64,000 nucleotides of DNA from Stentor coeruleus. Lineage: Eukaryota; Ciliophora; Heterotrichea; Heterotrichida; Stentoridae. The DNA is taken from positions 43,042-107,041 of the forward strand of contig MPUH01000104.1 of assembly GCA_001970955.1 (NCBI GenBank), given 5' to 3'. The translations under genes were made by a program, and so were the position numbers. Under the pieces are notes generated by a model, which saw only the letters and a program-made list of their open reading frames with translations, did no database searches and had not been told where the DNA came from. This document shows, piece by piece, positions 28,392 through 38,685 of this stretch (positions within the stretch are counted from its first letter, which is position 1; each line of letters starts with the position of its first letter).

Positions 28392-30602
28392 TTAATGACT
28401 TACCATAGAAGCATAGGCCCTGTTAGGACGTATAGATAAACGATTAGCCATTGAAGCTCTGACACCTTTACCTCCACCACCTTTGATAGGAACTTTGATT
28501 CTATTGAAAATTGACTGTGAAGCCATATCATCAAGGAACCTATTAGCTTCTACCTCAGCTGTCATAAGTTGTTCACGTTTAGTTTTAAGTTCATCTTCAA
28601 GTAATTTGATTTTCTCATTTAATCTTGTTATTTTCCTTATATTTAACTGTTTTTCTATATTAACTGATGATTGTTTTGCTAATAATTGTTTATACATATT
28701 TGTCAATTCATCTAATGTTCTTTCTAATTCATCAGTTCGCTGTTTTAATGTTTCTTCATCTTCTGATAATATTTTTTTTACTGACCTATGATTTTCTGTT
28801 ATAGTTTCAAGCTCATCTTCTAAGAATTTTATTTTTTCGTTACGTGCTTGGATTTCTCTATTTAAAAGTTCTTTTTCTTCATTTCTTTTATCTCTTGTGA
28901 GCTCTTGTAAAGCTTGATTTAGTCGAATTTGTAGACCCTGCATTTCAGTTTGATTTTTTTTGTATTTTTGTTGTTCACTCATTAATTTGTTTTTAAGTTG
29001 TTCAATAAGATCAACAGGTTCTGAACTGATTTCGTCGTCACCAACGTGCATTTTTACTTGAAACTTCAGATCGTTGCTTTCAACAAGTTTTTCATTGTAG
29101 ATCCTTTCGAGCTCTAATTTTTTGTTTTGAACTTCTTCAAGTTTGGTTGTTAAGACATCTTTTTCTATAGAGAGTTTTGATGTTAATTCAACTTTATTAT
29201 AAATTGCTGTTTCCATATTAACAATTTTCATTTCGAGTACAGAAATTAAGGCAGTTTGGTTTATGTTGTTATCATTCATTTGATCGAGGTTAGATTTAAG
29301 TTCAATTGATGAGGTTTTGTATTTAAAATTCTCATCGACTAATGTTGTAAGTTTGTTTCTTGCATCTTCGAGTTCAGCGAAAAAATCATCAGTGTCAGTG
29401 TTTTTGAGATCATCTGATTCATCTGTATGTTCTGTGAGAATTGTTGTATCTATTGGGAGAGTAACTTCATTTTGGCTTAATGCTTGTTCAAGAGTTGAGA
29501 TTTTTATAGCTTTTTTCCTTAGTTCTTCTTCGATTTTTGCTAGTTTAAGTTTGAGTTCTGCCATTGTCAGCTCACGGTTGACTTTGGGTTTGTTTTTTAT
29601 TGATTTTGCCCTAAAGCCGAAACGTAATGTAGAAATTGTTTCTGATTCATTAGATAAAGCTGGAGAGCAAGTTATAATAATTGCTGTTTTTGAATTCCCA
29701 CCCAAAGAATCTTGTAGTATCCTAGTAAGTTTAGAATCTCTATAAGGAACATGTGAAGCTTTTCCATCCGTAAGCTGATTAATAACCTGCCCTAAGGTAT
29801 TCAAGCTTTTATTAATAGTTTTCAGTTCTTTAAGTCTCTGCCCTTCAGCATTAGTTTTTGAAACCCTCTCTGAGCCAGCTAAATCAACCAAATACAGCCT
29901 TCCAACTCTAGCACTTAAATCAAGAGCATTATTTTGAGTTATCGTCAATGAAAAAAGTGTATGTGAACGTGATGATTTTGTATTCATTTTATTACAACTA
30001 ACTTGTCGATTCTCAGTCCCTACCCTCAATAATTCAAACACATCAAAATCACTAGCCACATAATGTTCACTCAAATTTGCTATATAAACCCCTTTACTCC
30101 TATCTTGTCGAATTTTCAAAGCTTTTTTATCAACTTCGACTAAGTCATTAATTTTTTCTAAGTACAATTCGCAATAAGATACTTTTACAGCGAATTCCAC
30201 ATTTTCATCAGCAGATTCAATACTATCAAAGACTTTTGATATCATTCTAGGGACAATTCCCATAGTATAAGGGTCGAAAATATCATGGCCTGTCATTGTA
30301 TGAGTCTTTCCTGATGCAGTTTGACCATAAGCGAAAATAGTCCCATTAAATCCTTGAATCACATCTTCAATTATTGGTTTTGCGGCTATTGTAAACACAT
30401 CTTCTTGTGTGCTTTCTGATGTGAATATGTAGTCGTAAGTAAAAGTTAGTGGAATTGAATGCTCTGTTTGAGGAAAAACAGTGACTGAGATGTTACTGTC
30501 ATGTTCTAGTTTGATAAGGTCAGAAGTCAGTTTTTCATGAGGATTAAGTGGCCGAAATCTACAAAAAACTTTTATATTTCCGCTTTGACTACTTTTCGAC
30601 AT
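28392..30602 (-). CDS. kinesin-1-like (conventional kinesin) heavy chain
   Basis: 736 residues with an N-terminal motor (about 8-335): IKVFCRFRPLN, P-loop GQTASGKT (93-100), switch I NTKSSRSHTLF, switch II DLAGSERVSKT and the microtubule-binding loop region HVPYRDSKLTRILQDSLGG. The neck (KPKVNRELTMAELKLKL) and a long coiled coil (about 345-690) follow. The basic, Gly-rich tail (KVPIKGGGGKGVRAS) ends the protein. Domain order and motor sequence suit the kinesin-1 group, plus-end motors that move organelles, although the chain is shorter than animal heavy chains. Other N-kinesins such as kinesin-3 are less likely because no FHA or PH domain is seen. Divergent from the next gene by 336 bp. Confidence 0.92.
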   Translation of the reverse strand: MSKSSQSGNIKVFCRFRPLNPHEKLTSDLIKLEHDSNISVTVFPQTEHSIPLTFTYDYIFTSESTQEDVFTIAAKPIIEDVIQGFNGTIFAYGQTASGKTHTMTGHDIFDPYTMGIVPRMISKVFDSIESADENVEFAVKVSYCELYLEKINDLVEVDKKALKIRQDRSKGVYIANLSEHYVASDFDVFELLRVGTENRQVSCNKMNTKSSRSHTLFSLTITQNNALDLSARVGRLYLVDLAGSERVSKTNAEGQRLKELKTINKSLNTLGQVINQLTDGKASHVPYRDSKLTRILQDSLGGNSKTAIIITCSPALSNESETISTLRFGFRAKSIKNKPKVNRELTMAELKLKLAKIEEELRKKAIKISTLEQALSQNEVTLPIDTTILTEHTDESDDLKNTDTDDFFAELEDARNKLTTLVDENFKYKTSSIELKSNLDQMNDNNINQTALISVLEMKIVNMETAIYNKVELTSKLSIEKDVLTTKLEEVQNKKLELERIYNEKLVESNDLKFQVKMHVGDDEISSEPVDLIEQLKNKLMSEQQKYKKNQTEMQGLQIRLNQALQELTRDKRNEEKELLNREIQARNEKIKFLEDELETITENHRSVKKILSEDEETLKQRTDELERTLDELTNMYKQLLAKQSSVNIEKQLNIRKITRLNEKIKLLEDELKTKREQLMTAEVEANRFLDDMASQSIFNRIKVPIKGGGGKGVRASMANRLSIRPNRAYASMVSH

Positions 30603-30938
30603 TAATATAGTAAGATAGAGTTATTTTTTGTAATTAATTTTAGGTTTTGATATGGAAAAAGTTTATAGAAAAATAGAGTTTTAGTATTGATGATGAATTT
30701 TTTTGGTTAGGTTGTTTTATGGTTTTGAAGATTTTGGGATTATTTTTAGTGAGGTTGTGAAATTTATTTACCGGACAAGGATTTGCGTTTGTGAATATTT
30801 TTGATAATTTAGGATAATGGGTTTTTGGTAATGCTGAAGGATATAAAAGTTAGGAAGTTGTTGAAATTATAAGTTGTGTGTGGAAGTTCCTATCGATAAA
30901 AACTTGAATGATAATATTTTTTTCATATTTAAATAATC
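30603..30938. other. divergent intergenic region
   Basis: 336 bp between the divergent kinesin and coiled-coil genes, probably promoter for both. T/G-rich on the plus strand near the kinesin side. No other feature. Confidence 0.5.
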
Positions 30939-33020
30939 ATGAATGCTAACTCCACTGCTCATTCAACACAAGTATCAATCTACGATTCTATAGAACATTT
31001 ACATCTATCAACATCAACAATATTATCAAAATGTGATAAAAAACTCTCAAAGCACTTAAGTCGAGTTTTCCAACAATGGGAACGAACATTAAACTATTTA
31101 ATCTCAGAAAAACAAGTAAAAGACACAGAGTTTTCTGAATTAAAAGAAAAGTACATACATAACAAAAACACTGAGCTAAAACTAAGAATAAAATTAACTC
31201 AAAAAAAAAGTAAAGAATCAGAAATGATAAAAGAAATCCAAGCTATAAAAGACCACTTAGAAGAAGGTAAAGAAATGTGGGGCAAACAGATAAAAAAAAT
31301 CGAAGAAGTTATGCAAGAGCAAGAAAGAACGAAACAGAAAATTGAAGCTCTTTACCAACAAAGACTAAGCGAAATAGATTCTGAACTAGATGACATAATA
31401 CACATCCACAAAAAAAAACTTGAACATTCCCAAAACCTCAAAGAAATTCTCCCAGCTTTATTTTCACAAGAAGAACTCCAAGAAGAAAAAAAAATCGCCT
31501 TAGGGGAAATCTCACAACGTAAAATCTACAACATCGACCTAAAAAAACCAGATGCTGAACCTATTTACGATATAAACTCAGATAATTCAAACCCATCATT
31601 TGGTTATGATATATTCGATGATTTAACTGGAACTCAGAAAATTGTATTTGAAAGATTATTGGAACTAAGAAAAAAATTATATAAATTTAAACATGATGAT
31701 ACTATATGTAGTGATTCTTCATCAAATGAAATCCTTCCTTGTGATATGAAGTCTATGAGTAAAAAATACTCAAGTAAAATTTTCCAACCTGTATTAAGTA
31801 AAACAATAGAATTGATGAAAAAAACAAACAGTTCAGATTTGATATTGATAAATACTGGGATTATTTTTGGGATGAAAGGGAGTAAGAGGTATAGGGAAGG
31901 ACTTATTAAGTTATTGAAATCTGATAAACTTAGTATTAGTGAAAGGGAAAATATTGTATATAATTTGATACATGGGGATATAAAAGATAAGGCTAAATTA
32001 AAAACGGTAGATATAGAGGAGTTGGTTAAACAGGAAAATTGGGGGGATATGAGTTCGATATATGGGGAGAATAAAGAAATTGAACTTTCACATAACTCGT
32101 CGCATGGATTTAGTAAAGAGTCACTTGATCTAAGCAAAGGATTTTTAGATATAAAAGACTGTGATAAAGGCTTAAAAGAGTCGCAACAGGAAAAAGATTT
32201 CTTAAATGAACTTGATAGAGCTTTTTCAAAACCTTCTGAAGACTTTGAGCATGTTTTTTTCGAATCCAAACCTGATGAAGAATCTAAAAAACCACTTTTT
32301 ATTAAAGAAACTTCTGATAAAAACCAAGAAATATCAGAAATTGATTTAAGCAAAATACAAGAAAATAGCTCAATGTCGATAATAAAAGATTTTAGCCAAA
32401 ATGCTAGTTTGTGTTCAAAGAGAAAAATGAGTGATGAGAGTCATAAAGAAAACTCTATACTTGAAGTTGATGATGCTGTATCTATAATCTCATCTAATAA
32501 AAAGTTTAATATAAAACAAAGAGAACCAAGTTCTTCATCGATTTTCCCTCCAAAGATCAACTTGTTTTTCCTTCCTGAAAATCCAAGACCTAGGTCAAAT
32601 CCAAGAATTACTTTGAAGCCTGAAGAAAATTTTAGATCTCGTGATACAAGTCTTGAAGAAAGTAATAATTTGTCATTTCGTAAAATACCTGTTAAAGCTT
32701 TACCTGATACTATTAGGAAACCTATTTCTATTAAAAAAAAATTACCGATTATACCGAGACCACCTTCAGAAGCGAAGAAAATACAGGTGAAAAGCTTTAG
32801 AGGAAGATCTTTACAACCAGTACAAACACCGAATAATAGAGTTGCACATTCACCACCTTCGAGAAAATTATCCCCTGCGGATAAAAAAATTGGATCTCCT
32901 GGAGCAGTTTTGAAGTTTAGGATGAAGAGGTATAAGGAAATACCGGTTTCTGTGATTAGGAGTGTAAGAGGAAAACAGAGTTCGAATAAGTCTGCGAATC
33001 CGAGGAAGATTAATCTTTAA
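30939..33020 (+). CDS. large coiled-coil/disordered protein, function unknown
   Basis: 693 residues. The first 180 residues are helical and coiled (KKSKESEMIKEIQAIKDHLE, QKIEALYQQRLSEIDSEL). The middle carries a more globular helical part (about 225-370; DDLTGTQKIVFERLLELRKK, GIIFGMKGSKRYREG). The last 250 residues are Ser/Pro/Lys/Arg-rich and disordered, ending in a strongly basic tail (FRMKRYKEIPVSVIRSVRGK). Basic tails of this type are often microtubule-binding, but no named domain is recognised. Base composition drops in AT content inside the frame, which supports coding. Confidence 0.8.
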   Translation: MNANSTAHSTQVSIYDSIEHLHLSTSTILSKCDKKLSKHLSRVFQQWERTLNYLISEKQVKDTEFSELKEKYIHNKNTELKLRIKLTQKKSKESEMIKEIQAIKDHLEEGKEMWGKQIKKIEEVMQEQERTKQKIEALYQQRLSEIDSELDDIIHIHKKKLEHSQNLKEILPALFSQEELQEEKKIALGEISQRKIYNIDLKKPDAEPIYDINSDNSNPSFGYDIFDDLTGTQKIVFERLLELRKKLYKFKHDDTICSDSSSNEILPCDMKSMSKKYSSKIFQPVLSKTIELMKKTNSSDLILINTGIIFGMKGSKRYREGLIKLLKSDKLSISERENIVYNLIHGDIKDKAKLKTVDIEELVKQENWGDMSSIYGENKEIELSHNSSHGFSKESLDLSKGFLDIKDCDKGLKESQQEKDFLNELDRAFSKPSEDFEHVFFESKPDEESKKPLFIKETSDKNQEISEIDLSKIQENSSMSIIKDFSQNASLCSKRKMSDESHKENSILEVDDAVSIISSNKKFNIKQREPSSSSIFPPKINLFFLPENPRPRSNPRITLKPEENFRSRDTSLEESNNLSFRKIPVKALPDTIRKPISIKKKLPIIPRPPSEAKKIQVKSFRGRSLQPVQTPNNRVAHSPPSRKLSPADKKIGSPGAVLKFRMKRYKEIPVSVIRSVRGKQSSNKSANPRKINL

Positions 33021-33385
33021 TCATTTAATTACTATCAGATATTTTTTTTTGGTTTAAATAGAATGATTTTATGATGTTTTTCATAGTAATTTATATATAC
33101 TAGGTTTATTGATGATAAGTATTTTTTAGATTTAAATGTTTCTAGTATATATTGTAAAGATATCATTATAATCATGTAAAATATACCTGAAGTTATAAAT
33201 CTAATCTAAAACTCTTAACACTATCTTAAAAAATCCAATTATAATTTATAACAATTACCCAAATTCCAATACCACAACCTTATCATCTTTTCTACAATCT
33301 CCATACTTTCCTTTACCTTTAAACACCTTTCTAAAATCTAAAACCATCCATACCCATATATTTTTCCATAATTAATAATAATCAA
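33021..33385. other. intergenic, AT-rich
   Basis: 365 bp between two plus-strand genes; A/C-rich with few G just before the SHIPPO gene. Nothing else seen. Confidence 0.5.
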
Positions 33386-34630
33386 ATGAGCATCTCTTCT
33401 GCACCAGCATGGACATTTGGAGGTAGATCAGAAGATAAAAATCATATGATAACTCCTGGCCCAGGTAATTACAACCCATCCTCAAGCAATCTTGAAAAAT
33501 CCCCAAACTTCAAAATCGGTACAAGTTCTCGCAATATCCTCTTATCCTCAACAACTCCAGGTCCAGGAACATATGAAGCTAAAAGCACAATAATCAATAC
33601 ACCTGCTCCTAAAATCGGTTCTTCAAAAAGACTTCCTTTAAGCGAAACATTAGAAACTCCAGGTCCAGGGGCATATCAAGTAGAGCCAAAAGTGGTAGCT
33701 GGACCTAAATTTACAATGCTTGGTCGAAAGGATCAAAATGCAAATTCTTCAAACCCAGGTCCAGGACATTATGATCAAAGTCTTAATGAATTTGCAGTAA
33801 AAGATAGAGCTCCAGCTTATAAAATAGGTTCAGGGTCAAGAACTGAAAGACCTAATCAAAACAATCTTCCAGGTCCTGGAGCTTATGATTCTAATGCTAA
33901 AACAATCGGACCAAGTTGGGGTTTTGGGTCACAGCCCAGAAGTAATTCTACTAAAGGTGATGTTCCTGGTCCAGGGTCATATTCAAATACAGATTTAATA
34001 AATAAAAAAGGATTTACTATAACAGGAAGGCCTCAAAATAGTATTCCAAATAGTAACCCAGGCCCAGGAAGTTATAACCCATTAGATTCTATAAATAGAA
34101 CTCCAGGATGGAGTTTGGGGAAATCTTCAAGAGGAAATTTACAATCAAATACTAAAGAAATCCCTGGACCTGGTACTTATTCTCCACAAGTTACTATAGG
34201 GAAAAGTGCATCTGTTTTTGGATCATCAAAAAGACAAACTATTAATAAAATATTCGAAACCCCAGGACCAGGTGAATATAATGTTTCTAATAAAAACAAT
34301 GCCCCTGCTTTTACTATGAGACCTAAAACTACTTCTAATAAAAAAAATCTTAATCCTGGACCTGGAGAATATAACCCAAGTTTATCGTGTTGTGAATTGA
34401 AATGGACTATTGGAAAAGAACAGAAAGGGCTTAATTTTTCTCCGGAGAAAGGAAGTCTTGCTCCAGGACCTGGTCATTATGATTTGAATAAACAACATGG
34501 AGGACCAAAATGGGGTTTTGGAAGCGAACAAAGAGGAAAAGATATTAAAAATCCTAACCCTGGACCAGGAAGTTATACGAACTATACTAGTATAGGAAAT
34601 TTACCTGGATATGCTAAGAAACAGGTATAG
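33386..34630 (+). CDS. SHIPPO-repeat axonemal protein (ODF3/CIMAP-like)
   Basis: 414 residues built from about twelve sperm-tail PG-rich (STPG/SHIPPO) repeats, each with the core PGPGxY: PGPGNYNP, PGPGTYEA, PGPGAYQV, PGPGHYDQ, PGPGAYDS, PGPGSYSN, PGPGSYNP, PGPGTYSP, PGPGEYNV, PGPGEYNP, PGPGHYDL and PGPGSYTN. Between them lie FG-type motifs (WTFGGRSE, WGFGSQPR, WGFGSEQR). Such proteins are microtubule-associated in cilia and flagella, including ODF3 and microtubule inner proteins. The regular spacing of 25-35 residues and complete first and last repeats suggest a whole gene. No introns are needed. Confidence 0.95.
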   Translation: MSISSAPAWTFGGRSEDKNHMITPGPGNYNPSSSNLEKSPNFKIGTSSRNILLSSTTPGPGTYEAKSTIINTPAPKIGSSKRLPLSETLETPGPGAYQVEPKVVAGPKFTMLGRKDQNANSSNPGPGHYDQSLNEFAVKDRAPAYKIGSGSRTERPNQNNLPGPGAYDSNAKTIGPSWGFGSQPRSNSTKGDVPGPGSYSNTDLINKKGFTITGRPQNSIPNSNPGPGSYNPLDSINRTPGWSLGKSSRGNLQSNTKEIPGPGTYSPQVTIGKSASVFGSSKRQTINKIFETPGPGEYNVSNKNNAPAFTMRPKTTSNKKNLNPGPGEYNPSLSCCELKWTIGKEQKGLNFSPEKGSLAPGPGHYDLNKQHGGPKWGFGSEQRGKDIKNPNPGPGSYTNYTSIGNLPGYAKKQV

Positions 34631-35319
34631 TAATTAAAGTTGAGAAGTTTTAATTTGGTGTTTTAAAAGGTATGGATGATGATGTTAATGATAAGTTTTT
34701 AAAAGAAAGCTTTGTTAGTATTATGAGATAAATTTAAGGGTGGATTTGATTTGATGTTGAAGTAGGTGTTAGTTTTTTTATGTCATGCATGAATTTAAGT
34801 GAAGTTTTTAATTAAAGAGAACTAGTAAATTTATATAGTTGTTGAGAATATGGGATAATTTAATTTGATAAGATTTAATTAATAAACTATATTATAATAT
34901 AACATTTTGAAGAGCTTATATTGTTATAAATACCTAAATTACAATAATAAAAACCTAATCAAAAACCATAAAAACTCCTTTAAAATAAATTCAAAAATTG
35001 CAAATACTTCCATAATCCTAACATAATTTTACACCTATTGCAAAAATCATAAAAAAAACATCTCAATTTATCCTATTCCACCAAACAAAACTTTCTTCAT
35101 CATCAAAGTCCTCATTTTTCCTCATATAAAATCAAAAATGTTCTAAATATTAATTTCTAACCCATTCAACTAAAAACAAAATCCTAATCAAATCCAACCC
35201 AATATGATAATAATTTCATCAAGCCATACAAGCAAAATAATAATCATAAATTTACCTATTTATTATAACGATAATACCAAGGCTAAGTTGCCCAAGTAAA
35301 TCTCTACTTTAAATTTTCA
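34631..35319. other. convergent intergenic region, AT-rich
   Basis: 689 bp between the convergent SHIPPO gene and a small minus-strand gene. T-rich then A-rich; no ORF, RNA or repeat found. Confidence 0.5.
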
Positions 35320-35562
35320 TTAAAAAACAAAGCATGCACAACTTGTTGATTTTTCTGTATCAGCTTCATCTGCAATATCAACTTGTTCATAATTAAATAC
35401 AGTACACAATGGAGCATTTTTCACTCTATCAACAAACACAACTTTTTTCTTTGAAATTTTACCCATCATCCGGTTTGGCGCGTAAGTACTTGATCTATTA
35501 TCTTTGTTCCTACTGATAATAATTGGCTTAGGAGGGGAATCAGAACTTTTTTCATCTTCCAT
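35320..35562 (-). CDS. small protein with possible C-terminal lipidation site
   Basis: 80 residues: an acidic Ser/Pro-rich start (MEDEKSSDSPPKPIIIS), a basic middle (RNKDNRSSTYAPNRMMGKIS, then KKKVVFVDRVKNAPLCTVF) and the C terminus TEKSTSCACFVF. The last four residues CFVF form a possible CaaX-type prenylation box, with a second Cys two residues before that could be palmitoylated. This suggests a small protein held on a membrane. The KVVFVD..N.PL pattern is conserved-looking, but I do not recognise the family. Divergent from the RBR ligase gene, 218 bp away. Confidence 0.65.
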   Translation of the reverse strand: MEDEKSSDSPPKPIIISRNKDNRSSTYAPNRMMGKISKKKVVFVDRVKNAPLCTVFNYEQVDIADEADTEKSTSCACFVF

Positions 35563-35780
35563 TTATTATATATGCACTTTAGAATTATTTAAGTCTTTAT
35601 ATTAATTTTTCATTAAATCTAAACTATTAACGATTAAAAATTGTGTTATAGAAAAAAATACTTAAAATATAATAAAAGCTTAAAAAGTAAATAAAAATTA
35701 GACCAGAAATACTTATTAAAACATAAATATATATTTCTTAAATAGAAATCCTAGCTTTGTATATATTAAAATATATAAAA

Positions 35781-37394
35781 ATGTCAGATTGGATTGAAGA
35801 AAATAAAGAAGATTATTATTCTAAAAAATCAGTCCTCATAATAACTGATATATTTAACAAAATCCAATCAGAAATCGAAAAATTAAGCGATATTCTTGAG
35901 ATCTCATATGATGAATCCTTGATTCTTCTTATTTACTACAAATGGAAAACTGATAGACTTCAAGAAGATTGGTTTGAGAATGAATCAAAAGTTAGAATCC
36001 TAGCTGGGATCTTAAAACCAGATAATAAAAACACATACAAAACTTTTAATAATCTCAAACTTCTAAGTGAAATTCAAGGATTATGTCAGATATGTTATGT
36101 AAAAGTAGTTGAAAGAGATGAGTTAGCCTGTGGCCATACTTTTTGCTGTAATTGTTGGGGAAAATATATTGAAAATCTTATATGTGAAGAGTCTATAATT
36201 TTAGGAAAATGTCCGAATATCGACTGTACGTCAAGAATTCCAGAGTTTATGATTTGGAAATATTCTAATATGATGAATTATAATAAATATTTGAAGCTTA
36301 AATGCGAAAACTTTATTGCTATGAATCCTTTGCATAGATTTTGCCCATATCCAGGGTGTGACTATATTGCTGACCTAAATAATTCGAGTGTTCATGAAAT
36401 TTCTTGTAATTGTGGTTATGTTTTTTGCTTTGATTGTGGAGATGAAGCCCATAGACCAATTTTATGCTCGACTGTAAAAGATTGGAATATTAAGAACTTA
36501 GTTGAAAGCAAGAATATTGAGAAATTAGCTGAAATCAATAATAATATTAAGAACCAAGCTATAAAAAACTTAGAAGAAAGCAAAAGTATTTTATGGATTT
36601 TAGCTAATACAAAATCATGCCCTTCTTGTAATAAACCAATTGAAAAAAATCAAGGATGCAACCATATGATTTGTTATAAAAATTCCGGAGGCTGCAGTTT
36701 TGAATTCTGCTGGCTTTGCAGTGGGGAATGGTCTGAACATGGATCAATAACAGGAGGATATTATAAATGCAATAAATACGAAAATCTTAAACCTAAAAGC
36801 AAAAATATTTTATTTAAAAACGAAGACCTTATAGGCTTAAACAAAGATCTTATAGTCTTAAACGAAGATCTTATAGCTAAAATCAAAACTTTTGAATTTC
36901 AAGATAATTATAAAAAAGTTCCTGAAACTGAATCAGAAAAGTATTTATGGTACTTTGAACGATTTTATAATAATTCTAAAGCACAGATTTTAGCTAGAGA
37001 TAAACAAATACCCCAGATCGAAAAAACAATTCAGCAATTACATGATATTAAGCATTATCCAATAGATGAACTCAAGTTTTTAAAATTTGCTATTGAATTA
37101 GTTGTAAGGTGTAGAAGGGTTTTAAAATGGACTTATGTTTTTGGATATTATCTTACACCTGGATTAGAGAAAAATCTTTTTGAACACCTGCAAGAAAAAC
37201 TTGAAGAAAATACAGATTATTTGCATGAACATTTAGAAATGCCTTTAGATGAATTTTTAGACTTAAATATTACTGACAAATCAAAGTTTTATCATTATAA
37301 AGATAATCTAACAAAATACACCCAAGTTACTAAGGAGTTCTTTGAAAATGTTTTGGATGGTATTGAAAACGGATTAACTTCTTGTATTTTGTAA
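35781..37394 (+). CDS. ARIH1: RBR-type E3 ubiquitin ligase, Ariadne family
   Basis: 537 residues from the ATG of MSDWIEENKEDYYS; an earlier in-frame TTG at 35757 is not a credible start. After a UBA-like helical region (about 30-85) comes RING1 (CQICYVKVVERDELACGHTF), an in-between-RING domain (FCPYPGCDYIADLN, SCNCGYVFCFDCGDEAHRP) and RING2 (SCPSCNKPIEKNQGCNHMIC), whose GCNHM Cys is the expected thioester-forming residue. A helical Ariadne domain fills about 385-537. Ariadne ligases pass ubiquitin to targets together with neddylated cullins. RING2 has a short insert (YKNSGGCSFEF) compared with animal ARIH1. A 7-residue repeat (EDLIGLN, KDLIVLN, EDLIAKI) lies just after RING2. ARIH1 rather than ARIH2 is a judgement from RING sequence. 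Confidence 0.9.
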   Translation: MSDWIEENKEDYYSKKSVLIITDIFNKIQSEIEKLSDILEISYDESLILLIYYKWKTDRLQEDWFENESKVRILAGILKPDNKNTYKTFNNLKLLSEIQGLCQICYVKVVERDELACGHTFCCNCWGKYIENLICEESIILGKCPNIDCTSRIPEFMIWKYSNMMNYNKYLKLKCENFIAMNPLHRFCPYPGCDYIADLNNSSVHEISCNCGYVFCFDCGDEAHRPILCSTVKDWNIKNLVESKNIEKLAEINNNIKNQAIKNLEESKSILWILANTKSCPSCNKPIEKNQGCNHMICYKNSGGCSFEFCWLCSGEWSEHGSITGGYYKCNKYENLKPKSKNILFKNEDLIGLNKDLIVLNEDLIAKIKTFEFQDNYKKVPETESEKYLWYFERFYNNSKAQILARDKQIPQIEKTIQQLHDIKHYPIDELKFLKFAIELVVRCRRVLKWTYVFGYYLTPGLEKNLFEHLQEKLEENTDYLHEHLEMPLDEFLDLNITDKSKFYHYKDNLTKYTQVTKEFFENVLDGIENGLTSCIL

Positions 37395-37476
37395 TGATTA
37401 TTTAATTTTAGATTGGATAGTTTTTAATGNGTATTTTGTAATGATTATTTAATTTTAGATTGGATAGTTTTTAATG
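37384..37476. repeat. 46-bp exact duplication flanking a single N
   Basis: A 46-bp sequence (37384-37429) is repeated exactly at 37431-37476 with one N (37430) between. This looks like two contig ends that overlap but were joined as a gap, so the second copy is probably not real. The first copy includes the last codons of the RBR gene. Confidence 0.9.
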
Positions 37477-37697
37477 AATTTTAGAGATTATTGTGGTTGA
37501 GATTTTTAGTATAGAAAAATGTGATTTTTTTTAGTAGTTTGGATTTAGAAAATAATCATTTTCCAAATAGTAAAAAAAAAAATCATTATCACTTAATGCA
37601 ATCACTTATAGCAAAAAAATATAAAATATATCATCTCTTCATATAAAAAATTATCAGTAATTTTATCATAAACATAGAATTTATTATATAAACATCA
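37395..37697. other. convergent intergenic region with assembly gap
   Basis: About 300 bp between the convergent RBR gene and the next minus-strand gene. It contains the N-flanked duplication and otherwise AT-rich sequence. Confidence 0.6.
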
Positions 37698-38330
37698 TTA
37701 ATGCCTCCTTCCTACAGGTTGTCTAAAAAAGCTTTCTTGCAAAGATTTTTTTTCGATCATAACAAGATTTTTAAAACATTCCCTAAATTCATCACTGTCT
37801 TTATAACTACAATTTTCAAGCATATTCTCGTAACTTTGAGTAAAATAATCATTTTCATGATAATTTGATTTGGTAAAATCATACATATAAATACTTGGTG
37901 TTTTTGCTTTAGCCCTAGAACTTTCTTCAAATTTATGATAAAGATCAGGTGTTTGTCTTGCTGTTATACTAAAAGCATTTTTAATTCTAATACTTTCAGT
38001 TAACTCATCTTTAGTTGATACAGAAAGGACAAAGTGATTAGGTTCATCTTTTAAAATGCTTTTTCTATATGATATACAATTAAGAGAATCGTTTTCGCAT
38101 ATACTTGAGAGGTCACAATCTTCAAATATTTCATTATGTACATCAATATCACCTTTACATGGCTTGATTTTAACGATCCGACCAGGTTGACTTGTAGTAA
38201 AAATCCCTAATGGGGGAGGAGATGATGGTATTAATGAGGTTTTTGCATATGAACTTTCTGTTTGAGTGCTTTTACTATTGGAATAGGATGGTTTTTTACA
38301 GTTTTGGCATATACATTGGTTGCAAGACAT
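37698..38330 (-). CDS. Ser-rich protein of unknown function
   Basis: 210 residues starting MSCNQCICQNCKKPSYSN. Four Cys in CNQCICQNC at the very N terminus could bind a metal ion. Residues 15-110 are Ser/Pro-rich and probably disordered; the second half is richer in charged and aromatic residues (DLYHKFEESSRAKAKTPSIY, DFTKSNYHENDYFTQSYENM). No TM segment or signal peptide. It lies head-to-tail with Cpn10 on the minus strand, 355 bp downstream. Family not recognised. Confidence 0.7.
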   Translation of the reverse strand: MSCNQCICQNCKKPSYSNSKSTQTESSYAKTSLIPSSPPPLGIFTTSQPGRIVKIKPCKGDIDVHNEIFEDCDLSSICENDSLNCISYRKSILKDEPNHFVLSVSTKDELTESIRIKNAFSITARQTPDLYHKFEESSRAKAKTPSIYMYDFTKSNYHENDYFTQSYENMLENCSYKDSDEFRECFKNLVMIEKKSLQESFFRQPVGRRH

Positions 38331-38685
38331 TATTTTTATTTGATATTTTTAATCTTTTGTGACTTTTTTTTGGAATAAGTATTGGTGAAATTATGAGTGA
38401 AATTGGTAGTGGGATTTATGGTTTAAGGATTATTGAAGATTTTTTTGATTTTTAAGAAGATTATATGATGAAGCACAGAGGGTTTTTTTTTAGTTTGGAG
38501 AAATTTTGTTAGGTGAGGATGGATTTTTTTTTAAAAATAAGGGATATTATATGAGATAGACTACAAATAAGCAAAACCTTAGAAGAAATTAATATTAGTA
38601 TTGATATCACTAAAATCCAAACCTGAGACTGTAAAATAAAATAAACAAATTAATCGAAATTTTTCGCAAAAATAATCTAGAAAAT
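38331..38685. other. intergenic, AT-rich
   Basis: 355 bp between two minus-strand genes; poly-T tracts on the plus strand. Nothing recognised. Confidence 0.5.

Noticed and set aside
28483-29745. Long plus-strand ORFs opposite the kinesin gene
   Set aside because: They encode Ser/Phe/Leu-rich sequence that is the reverse complement of the coiled coil; the kinesin on the minus strand is unmistakable.
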